Shown here piece by piece: positions 1 through 5,595 of a stretch of DNA of 7,520 nt; the stretch's first letter is position 1; every line of letters begins with the position of its first letter. This DNA is from Chloroflexota bacterium. GTDB lineage: Bacteria > Chloroflexota > Dehalococcoidia > GIF9 > UBA5620. The notes beneath the pieces were generated by a model. The model was not told the DNA's origin, made no database searches, and saw only the letters and a program-made list of their open reading frames with translations. The stretch lies in assembly GCA_026389735.1 (NCBI GenBank), contig JAPLHH010000175.1:1-7520 (forward strand), given 5' to 3'. The position numbers and the translations under genes were made by a program.

Positions 1-14
1 AATTGGAAACTATT
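1..14 (-). repeat. Module junction copy 5, cut by the window edge (NSFQ, residue 1493)
   Basis: The first 14 bases match 694-707 exactly and encode NSFQ in frame, so the left edge cuts through a fifth junction, 231 codons after the fourth. At least a junction tail, and probably more fibre sequence, should therefore continue to the left. Confidence 0.75.
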
Positions 15-3000
15 ATCAACAGACGCAGTAATTGCAGCAGTTGCTAACCCAATAGCCAACGATCCATGACCCGTTGCGGTAATAGCAAATCCAGCGTCGG
101 TGTCTCCTAACGCAACAGCACCAGAACCTACTGCCGTAATGATACTGGTATTACTATTCTCGGCACATCCATGAGCAATTGATCCTTTTCCGACAGTGGT
201 GATAGAGCCACCATCGATTGCTGCTCCACCAGCCAAACTACCCTCAGAAAAAGTTTTAATTAATGATGTTAATGAACTTCCTGCCGTTATCCTTGCAACA
301 CCATGCGATAATTGTCCGCTTCCTCCACCACTTCCACCCCCAGCCCCTCCACCACTAGAAGCAGAAATATTAGCAACGTTTCCCGTTCCTCCTGATAAAA
401 TAAGAGCATCACCAAAAATCAAACATCCTAATGGATTACAATCGGAAATAATTGCTGTATTGGCAGATGACGCAGCCGCTCGACCAAAAACTATATTAGC
501 TTGTCCACATATATCAACAGCATTACCAACTCTTTGAGTTCCTGTTACAGCCGCACCCGCAGCAGCAGAGGTAACGACTATTCCACCCTTGCTCATAAGG
601 GCCATTCCTCCAAGTGTTGATTGTCCCGCCGATACTCCTGTTGTTATATTCCCTATTTGTAAAGAACTCGTTAGAGCATTTACGCCTGGACCAAATTGGA
701 AACTATTAGTAGCAGAAGCGGTAATTGTTTGAGAAGTTGCGGGGTCAATTATTGCTCCGACAGCCATTGAGCCAACGCCTGACGCAAGTATTGTATTATT
801 ATCGCCAGTTTGAGTAGCTACTTGTTCTCCAATAGCACCAAACGCTACTGCTCCTGACTTCGTGGCTTTTATGCTATTTCCAGTTCCGCTAGAATGGATA
901 GAGCCAAATGCAAATGCTCCATAACCACCAGAATAAAGTCCGCCAGCAGTTATAACATTAAGTCCTGTTGTGGACGTTGAGAAACCCCCAGCAAACGAAC
1001 CTTTAGCGGTGCTGTTAATTACGGTAACGTTGGCCGTTCTGTTGGTAGCAACATAACCAAAAGCGAATGTCCCCTCGTCACTGGATACGATATTACCCTT
1101 AAAAGTAAACCCAGTAGCAAACGAACCCTGTCCCGATGCTGTAATTTCTCCTTGTTTTGCTTTTCCAAATGCAAACGCTCCATGACTTGATGTAATTTTT
1201 CCTACAAGATTAGTTGCATAACCATAGGCGTAACCGCCAGCGAACGATCCCCATCCATTACTTTTTATAATTCCGCCCTGTCTAGCATGACCACAAGCGA
1301 ATGATCCTTTTTCATAAGCATAAATGGATGAAGTGGTGCCTCCGGTTCCGAGTATATACCCCGTAACAAATGACCCAGCCCCCAATGCCCTTAATTTTAA
1401 ATCTTTACCAGTGCCGGTCGCTCTTATATATCCATTAGCAAGCGACCCATTGCCAGACGCCTCTATCAGCCCTGTAGAATAATTTGGGGCATAAATACTA
1501 CCCCCAGCAAACGCACCAACACCTGTGATAGTAACGGTTTTCGTGCCTGTTCCAAATCTTTTTATATTGGTAATATTTGGCAGAGTTCCATTTAACATAA
1601 CTCCAGCAGTTTGAGATGTTGTTCCACCAATACCAGCATCTCCTACTTGTAAACTTGTTGCTGTAGCGTTAGCCCCAGGACCAATTTGGAATGAGTTAGT
1701 AGGAGTAGCGATGATAGCAGCAGTATCGGCTAATCCAAATGCAAATGAGCCGTGACCCGTAGCCGTAATAGCAAAGCCTGCGTCAGTATCACCACCTGCA
1801 AATGAACCAGAACCTGTGGCGGTAATAATGCTTCCTGCGGTTTCTGCACATCCAAATGCGAGCGAGCCAGAACCCTGTGATGTTATTTGCGTAGTGGAGC
1901 CAGTAGTAGCAGTTATATTACCCAATGCAACTGAACCTAATCCAGATGAAGTTATATTATTGCCACTACCCGCACCAGTTACTCTAATATTACCAAATGC
2001 AAAAGAACCAGGGCTTGTTGTTGTTCGAATTATATTATTGCCAGTGCCACCAGTGGTTTTTGAATATCCTCCCGCAAATGAACCTTTTGATGCAGCCGCT
2101 GTTGATATAACGGCAGTATTGGAACCAGTCCCGTAAATGAAGCCAATTGCCATAGAGCCAGGACCAGCAGCAGTTATACCTTTCGCCCAATCAGCATACC
2201 CAGCCACAAATGAGCCATTACCTTGAGCATACAATTTTGCACCAGAACCACCAGCAGTGCCATTCACAAACGACCCATTGCCTAATGCTTTAATAGTACT
2301 ATCAGAATATGCCCAACCATTTGCAAACGAACCCTTGCCACTTGAATTAATTAACGAGTTGCCCTTTTGGCACCAACCGTGGGCAAAAGAAGCTCCTACA
2401 CCTGTAGAACTAATAGTTGCAGTAGTCCCACCAGTACCGGGATTGCTAATATATCCACCAGCGAACCCACCAGGTGCGGACACTATTAATGAGGTATTAC
2501 CTGGGTCAGTAAGCGCAGGATTTCCCATTGTGGCACAAGCAAATGAACCATCAGAACTAGGTGTAATTGTGTTAGTTGTGCCAGTCGCCGCATTTACAGA
2601 AGCAATTGATACGCCCTTACCTGCATGAGTAATCGTTTTTGTTCCCAATCCCACTGTGGATATAACATCTATACCAGCAGTCGGACGAAGAAGAACCCCA
2701 GTAACGGCGACGCCAGATGCTGTTCTTGTTTGTGCATCTCCTACTTGAAGTCCAGCAACGCCGTTTAGACCAGGACCAAATTGAAAAGAATTTTCTACTG
2801 TTGCTTTTATATCAGCAGTTGCAGAACCTATTGCAAATGAACCAATACCAGTTGCTTCTATATTATATGTGGTTGTAGAATTGCCAAATGCTGTAGCACC
2901 ATTTTGTGCAGCTGATATTACTCCGCCTGATGTCGCTCCACGAGCAAATGAGCCAGAGCCAGTAGCAGATATCAGTGCATTACCATTTACTCCTTGTGCG

Positions 3001-4490
3001 AATCCAACTGCCATTGAACCTGAACCTACTGCGAAAATGGATGCATTTGCGTCATGGTCAACAAATGTTTTACCAAAAACAAACGCACCAGTGGCTGAAT
3101 TGGCTACTGATATCTTGGATGGATATGCCGCGTTATCATATGTGTTGACTGCTACTCCACCGGCGAAATTACCAGATGAATTACCGCCATATATTATCGC
3201 CGGTGAATCACCAGATGCTTGCACTACTCCCATAACAATAGAACCGTTAGACAGACTTGTTATAGTTTCTGTCCCGCCTGCACCAGATTTATGTGTGGCA
3301 TTAAGACGATTAGTATTAATAGTAGCAAATCGTCTATCCGCAGCAGCATTTGCACCTAATGTCCCTATAGAGCGAGTATTATCCGTAGTAGGATTGATAT
3401 CCCCTATCATATTCAACCCATTTTGGGCAACAGGAACATTTAATGAATTAAATTCAATATGTTGGTATTGAACACCAGTCGGCATAATCCCTGCTGGTGT
3501 GACTGAACTCGCTGTTCCTGGAGCGATAGTCCAGTCAAACCCATCAGTCACCAACATAATCGATCCCCATTGTGCCGTTATGTCAAAAGCAGCATTAACT
3601 CCCTGTATTTTATCTGTCCCATTAGGAGTTATTGATATTTTACCAACCCCAGAATCTATCTTGGTAAATACAAACATCTTACCATCACCACAAGCAGACG
3701 CCGCTGGTAAATTACAAATTATAGTACTTGCTGCTGTTGTAACTAAATGATTAAATCCAGTTTGAAGTACTGAAAATGGATTCGTCCCCACTCCTACTGC
3801 CGTGGTGGACATCTTAAGGGCTTTACCCACAAACTGCCCATCATTAACAAGCATAGAATTAGAACCTACCTGTAATGAAGAAGGCGTAGCATTTACCCCA
3901 GGACCAAACTGAAAACTATTAGCGGCACTTGCAGTAATAGCAGAAGTCGCCTTACCTATTGCAAAAGAACCCTCACCAGAAGCCGTAATGTCTCCTGCGG
4001 TTGTTGCGGAGCCGAAAGCGAATGAACCAATCCCAGTCCCTGCTAATATATTTCCGCCTAGAGCACTACCACCAGCAAATGAGCCAGCACCAGAAGAGCC
4101 AATTGATGCTATTGCCCCAGTACCCACTGCTTTACCAAAAGATACCGCTCCAATTCCTGTAGCCCCTATGGTAGCATCAAAAGTATTGGCATAAACATAT
4201 CCAGCAGAAAGAATACCAGTACCTATTGTATTAGTTGTTATGGTTGCTGTTTTTCCAGAGGTTGCTTTTAGTGTACCAAAAGATGCAGCACCAACGGGGG
4301 AAGATACCGTTTCTGTTCCGCCCCCAATCATCAAATTACCAATTTCAATTTTGTATTTTAAAAGATCAACAGAATCTGAAAGAGTTTTAAAATTATCATT
4401 AATGGCTTTACCGCCAGTACCACTTGGAGTGCCCGGCAACACATCAAGGAAATAATGCCCTAGAACTGTTATGTGTGATATTATAGCCAT
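1..4490 (-). CDS. Giant modular fibre/adhesin-like protein with YadA-head-type beta-roll repeats (3' end outside window)
   Basis: The minus strand is open for 1,496 codons from ATG 4488-4490 to codon 3-5, with no internal stop; a stop lies six codons upstream, and no other ATG is available before residue 54. The leader (residues 1-55) contains GTGGKAINDNFKTLSD, an INDNF motif familiar from N-termini of phage fibre-like proteins. The rest is dominated by about 45 turns of the type GxGSFAxG. These resemble the left-handed beta-roll of YadA-type heads (YadA_head/Hep_Hag family), spaced mostly 15-25 residues apart and often carrying TG(S/T)GNxI insertions. Five modules end at residues 191, 567, 932, 1262 and 1493 in NSFQ(F/I)GPG. 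A non-roll insert occupies about residues 230-397. There is no obvious signal peptide, YadA-type anchor or membrane segment in the visible part. A surface-binding role, probably as a viral tail fibre and possibly trimeric, is inferred. A cellular adhesin is the main alternative. No good Shine-Dalgarno sequence precedes the ATG. Confidence 0.9.
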   Translation of the reverse strand, partial: MAIISHITVLGHYFLDVLPGTPSGTGGKAINDNFKTLSDSVDLLKYKIEIGNLMIGGGTETVSSPVGAASFGTLKATSGKTATITTNTIGTGILSAGYVYANTFDATIGATGIGAVSFGKAVGTGAIASIGSSGAGSFAGGSALGGNILAGTGIGSFAFGSATTAGDITASGEGSFAIGKATSAITASAANSFQFGPGVNATPSSLQVGSNSMLVNDGQFVGKALKMSTTAVGVGTNPFSVLQTGFNHLVTTAASTIICNLPAASACGDGKMFVFTKIDSGVGKISITPNGTDKIQGVNAAFDITAQWGSIMLVTDGFDWTIAPGTASSVTPAGIMPTGVQYQHIEFNSLNVPVAQNGLNMIGDINPTTDNTRSIGTLGANAAADRRFATINTNRLNATHKSGAGGTETITSLSNGSIVMGVVQASGDSPAIIYGGNSSGNFAGGVAVNTYDNAAYPSKISVANSATGAFVFGKTFVDHDANASIFAVGSGSMAVGFAQGVNGNALISATGSGSFARGATSGGVISAAQNGATAFGNSTTTYNIEATGIGSFAIGSATADIKATVENSFQFGPGLNGVAGLQVGDAQTRTASGVAVTGVLLRPTAGIDVISTVGLGTKTITHAGKGVSIASVNAATGTTNTITPSSDGSFACATMGNPALTDPGNTSLIVSAPGGFAGGYISNPGTGGTTATISSTGVGASFAHGWCQKGNSLINSSGKGSFANGWAYSDSTIKALGNGSFVNGTAGGSGAKLYAQGNGSFVAGYADWAKGITAAGPGSMAIGFIYGTGSNTAVISTAAASKGSFAGGYSKTTGGTGNNIIRTTTSPGSFAFGNIRVTGAGSGNNITSSGLGSVALGNITATTGSTTQITSQGSGSLAFGCAETAGSIITATGSGSFAGGDTDAGFAITATGHGSFAFGLADTAAIIATPTNSFQIGPGANATATSLQVGDAGIGGTTSQTAGVMLNGTLPNITNIKRFGTGTKTVTITGVGAFAGGSIYAPNYSTGLIEASGNGSLANGYIRATGTGKDLKLRALGAGSFVTGYILGTGGTTSSIYAYEKGSFACGHARQGGIIKSNGWGSFAGGYAYGYATNLVGKITSSHGAFAFGKAKQGEITASGQGSFATGFTFKGNIVSSDEGTFAFGYVATNRTANVTVINSTAKGSFAGGFSTSTTGLNVITAGGLYSGGYGAFAFGSIHSSGTGNSIKATKSGAVAFGAIGEQVATQTGDNNTILASGVGSMAVGAIIDPATSQTITASATNSFQFGPGVNALTSSLQIGNITTGVSAGQSTLGGMALMSKGGIVVTSAAAGAAVTGTQRVGNAVDICGQANIVFGRAAASSANTAIISDCNPLGCLIFGDALILSGGTGNVANISASSGGGAGGGSGGGSGQLSHGVARITAGSSLTSLIKTFSEGSLAGGAAIDGGSITTVGKGSIAHGCAENSNTSIITAVGSGAVALGDTDAGFAITATGHGSLAIGLATAAITASVDNSFQ
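3..191 (-). repeat. 63-codon duplicated module end, copy at the C-terminal side
   Basis: These 63 codons (GKGSIAHGCAE to NSFQ) align end to end with the 63 codons at 1686-1874. Shared identical blocks include GDTDAGFAITATGHGS and SIITA. Two single-codon length differences, one in each direction, cancel out. Similarity to this partner is visibly greater than to the other module ends, which points to a specific intragenic duplication. Confidence 0.75.
315..356 (-). other. Glycine-rich linker in fibre module 5
   Basis: Residues 1379-1392 read SGGGAGGGSGGGSG, the only long run of Gly with Ser/Ala in the protein. It interrupts the fifth module, where beta-roll turns are sparse and irregular (ANIVFGRA and CLIFGDA before it, QLSHGVA after it). 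It is probably a flexible loop or hinge. The purine-rich coding strand here could also be prone to slippage. Confidence 0.75.
685..707 (-). repeat. Module junction copy 4 (NSFQFGPG, residue 1262)
   Basis: This copy encodes NSFQFGPG followed by VNALTSSLQIG, 330 codons after copy 3. It closes a block of about 12 beta-roll turns and leads into a more degenerate fifth module. Confidence 0.85.
1675..1697 (-). repeat. Module junction copy 3 (NSFQIGPG, residue 932)
   Basis: This copy encodes NSFQIGPG followed by ANATATSLQVGDAGIGG. It lies 365 codons after copy 2 and closes the longest uninterrupted block, about 14 beta-roll turns. The next block opens with FGTGTKTVTITGAGAFAGG. Confidence 0.85.
1686..1874 (-). 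repeat. 63-codon duplicated module end, copy closing module 3
   Basis: This is the partner of 3-191 and encodes GSGSLAFGCAE through GDTDAGFAITATGHGS to NSFQ. Protein identity with the other copy is well above half by eye. The DNA is diverged at many third positions, so the duplication is not very recent or has been shuffled by gene conversion. Confidence 0.75.
2770..2792 (-). repeat. Module junction copy 2 (NSFQFGPG, residue 567)
   Basis: This copy encodes NSFQFGPG followed by LNGVAGLQVGDAQTRTASGV. It lies 376 codons after copy 1; that interval includes the inserted non-roll domains. The downstream LGTGTKTIT motif opens the next beta-roll block. Confidence 0.85.
3300..3421 (-). other. Fibre segment of the 'IGD...R.IGT...R.FATI' type
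   Basis: Residues about 357-397 read NMIGDINPTTDNTRSIGTLG followed by a stretch ending in RRFATINTNRLNA. This resembles the short motif 'diGs.s.rf..iya..i.' that punctuates many phage fibre proteins, often just before a new repetitive domain. Here it lies directly before the second beta-roll block, starting with TETITSLSNGS. The assignment is by pattern only. Confidence 0.4.
3515..3803 (-). other. Beta-sandwich-like domain inserted between fibre modules
   Basis: Residues about 230-325 lack the GSFAxG rhythm. They read as a compact domain with HLVTTAAS, NLPAAS, GKMFVFTKIDSGVGKISI, NGTDKIQG and GSIMLVTDGFDWTIAPG. The order 'LPAAS - GK.f.i.k.dsg...i.i.pnG.d.I.G - .s..LvtDG..W.i' matches a domain type I recognise as recurrent in phage tail fibres and structural proteins. 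A separate carbohydrate-binding or spacer function is inference. Confidence 0.55.
3898..3920 (-). repeat. Module junction copy 1 (NSFQFGPG, residue 191)
   Basis: This segment encodes NSFQFGPG and is followed by VNATPSSLQVG. It closes the first beta-roll block and recurs, in the same reading frame, at 2770-2792, 1675-1697, 685-707 and, truncated, at 1-14. The DNA copies are clearly related but carry synonymous and non-synonymous differences. Confidence 0.85.
4329..4490 (-). other. N-terminal leader of the fibre-like protein with INDNF motif
   Basis: Residues 1-54 precede the first beta-roll turns. They contain a short hydrophobic stretch (MAIISHITVLGHYFLDVL), then a Pro/Gly/Thr hinge and KAINDNFKTLSDSVDLLKYK, which looks helical. 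Similar Gly-Lys-x-Ile-Asn-Asp-Asn-Phe segments are common near the start of phage fibre and appendage proteins, where they may serve attachment or trimer initiation. This is from memory of the family and was not searched. The hydrophobic stretch is short and contains His and Asp, so it is not a convincing signal peptide. Confidence 0.5.
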
Positions 4491-4518
4491 ATCATCTATA
4501 TATGGTTACAGGATTAAA
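4491..4518. promoter_or_regulatory. 28-base divergent gap between fibre-like and cysteine-cluster genes
   Basis: This is the only apparent non-coding stretch. It is AT-rich with alternating TA (CTATATATGG) and carries the AGGA site of the plus-strand gene. No Shine-Dalgarno is visible for the minus-strand gene. It is too short to hold two full divergent promoters, so promoter elements must extend into one or both coding regions, or transcription must come from farther away. Confidence 0.5.
4510..4513 (+). promoter_or_regulatory. Ribosome binding site AGGA deciding the start at 4519
   Basis: AGGA lies five bases before ATG 4519. An in-frame ATG at 4471 lacks such a site and would overlap the divergent fibre start codon at 4488-4490. 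The later start leaves a 28-base gap between the divergent genes and is therefore preferred. Confidence 0.55.
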
Positions 4519-5175
4519 ATGACGATATATACTAGCTGGGATGATATAGGATTGGCAATAGCAGAATGCTGTAAGACTCTATTATGCGAGTGTTGCTGCG
4601 GAACGCCGCCAACTGATGCTTGTTGGACATATACAAGCGACTTTCTCTCAAGTTACACCGATATTAAAAAACTTTGGCCAATGGGGAACGCCCCCCCTCC
4701 TCCAAATGCAGACTGGTCCGTGGGTGGCGGTTATCCAGAAGCGAACTACCCAACATGGGTTAGATTGGCCGGGGTCAATGATTTCAACGGAACTAATTAT
4801 AGTATCCCTTCCGTATCAGCCGGGGATTCTGTCTGGATTATAGAGGACCACTACCCAATTGACCTACCCCAGGAAAAAGATTGGGGGTTAAAATTACACC
4901 CCCATGCTGCTCCCAACGCGAATATCGTTGACTGCACAATGATATGGCACAATGTAGGACATACCGCAAGAGGAAAAATTATAGCCCCTAATGGACGATA
5001 TTTCTCGCCGCAAGGGCTTCCGGTTCCAACTATGCTCGGCATGCCACAATTTACAGCAACGCTAATAGACTCTGGCGTGGTTGATCGTAATGATGTTAAA
5101 ATCTGGAAACTTTGCTCGGCTCCAGCAGCAGCTTGGCCAGTAAACGATCCAGCGACATGGGGCAACGGTCCATAA
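4519..5175 (+). CDS. Unknown protein with N-terminal cysteine cluster (218 aa)
   Basis: I do not recognise this family. The 218-residue protein starts MTIYTSWDDIGLAIAECC and packs seven cysteines into residues 17-35 (C17, C18, C23, C25, C26, C27, C35). A helical-looking stretch precedes a Gly-Thr-Pro-Pro break. Only two further cysteines are evident, in VDCTMIW and WKLCSAP. The remainder is rich in Trp, Pro, Gly and Asn (PPPPNADW, DSVWIIEDHYPIDLP, NPATWG-like end PATWGNGP) and looks like a beta-rich globular domain. No signal peptide or membrane segment is evident. It is divergent from the fibre-like gene and immediately followed, in the same frame, by the 139-residue gene, so the two are probably co-transcribed. 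A virion accessory or binding role is suggested only by position. Metal binding or disulfides are possible for the cysteine cluster. An ATG at 4471 would add 16 residues. Confidence 0.75.
   Translation: MTIYTSWDDIGLAIAECCKTLLCECCCGTPPTDACWTYTSDFLSSYTDIKKLWPMGNAPPPPNADWSVGGGYPEANYPTWVRLAGVNDFNGTNYSIPSVSAGDSVWIIEDHYPIDLPQEKDWGLKLHPHAAPNANIVDCTMIWHNVGHTARGKIIAPNGRYFSPQGLPVPTMLGMPQFTATLIDSGVVDRNDVKIWKLCSAPAAAWPVNDPATWGNGP
4529..4558 (-). promoter_or_regulatory. Weak candidate sigma70-type promoter for the fibre-like gene
   Basis: On the minus strand, TTGCCA (plus 4553-4558) and TAGTAT (plus 4529-4534) are separated by 18 bases. They match the -35 consensus at five of six positions and the -10 at four of six. 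Transcription would begin near 4522, giving a leader of about 30 bases before ATG 4490. The site lies inside the start of the divergent gene, and such matches arise by chance in AT-rich DNA. Confidence 0.2.
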
Positions 5176-5595
5176 ATGCCAACTCAACTAAAAATAAAAC
5201 TACCAGAAGGAGCATTAGCTCTCTATCCCTTAAAAGGAGAAGAAGAACTTTCTATCAATATGGATCGTTCTTTTAATCTTGTAGAGATCACATCAAATGC
5301 AGATATGGTATTAGCAGGAACTCTGGCTCCATGGGCGTTCGCAGACTGGGCATTAGATAGAGAAAAAATAATTTTTCAATTACCTGATTATTGGATCGGA
5401 GTAGAATTCAACGAAAAAATTATCCCCTACCAACATCCCAAAAACCCACCATTTTCCATTAGAACAAAAAAAAAGAACAAAGAAATTAAACTCTTGCTCA
5501 TTATCAAACACGGAATATTTAGCAATAATTTAAATCAACTCACAGATTGTCCACCAGAAGATGTACAATACGGAAGATTCATCAAGCTAATTTAA
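5176..5595 (+). CDS. Unknown small protein (139 aa), translationally linked to the preceding gene
   Basis: No family is recognised. The protein begins MPTQLKIKLPEGALALYPLK and is a small, mixed-charge, probably soluble protein with beta-type alternation in its first half. It has a lysine-rich patch at about residues 98-106 (TKKKNKEIK), then LLLIIKHGIF and a polar tail ending GRFIKLI. The ATG directly follows the TAA of the previous gene in the same frame, with no clear Shine-Dalgarno at normal spacing, which suggests termination-reinitiation. A run of nine adenines at 5466-5474 lies in the lysine patch and is a possible indel site, but the frame stays open and plausible on both sides. The 3' end overlaps the stop of the convergent helicase gene by 14 bases. 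The next in-frame ATG is within INMDRSF, near residue 29. Confidence 0.7.
   Translation: MPTQLKIKLPEGALALYPLKGEEELSINMDRSFNLVEITSNADMVLAGTLAPWAFADWALDREKIIFQLPDYWIGVEFNEKIIPYQHPKNPPFSIRTKKKNKEIKLLLIIKHGIFSNNLNQLTDCPPEDVQYGRFIKLI

Noticed and set aside
196..4455. Plus-strand open frames at 196-537, 1816-2136, 2257-2628, 2869-3471, 3499-3750, 3988-4194 and 4240-4455
   Set aside because: They are antisense to the continuous minus-strand fibre frame. Their Pro/Ala/Glu-rich ANEP-type composition is the complement of GSFAxG codons. They share no family features and have no consistent ribosome binding sites.
1..4490. Tandem repeats considered as a CRISPR array or DNA-level satellite
   Set aside because: Spacing is irregular, copies diverge at third codon positions, and the pattern is explained by in-frame beta-roll codons.
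4616..4843. Plus-strand 75-codon frame overlapping the cysteine-cluster gene
   Set aside because: It is fully nested in another frame of the same gene, with no start signal or recognisable features.
4851..5165. Minus-strand open frame of 104 codons opposite the cysteine-cluster gene
   Set aside because: It lies wholly within the plus-strand gene. That gene has a ribosome binding site and a more protein-like composition with an abutting downstream partner, so the minus frame is a shadow.
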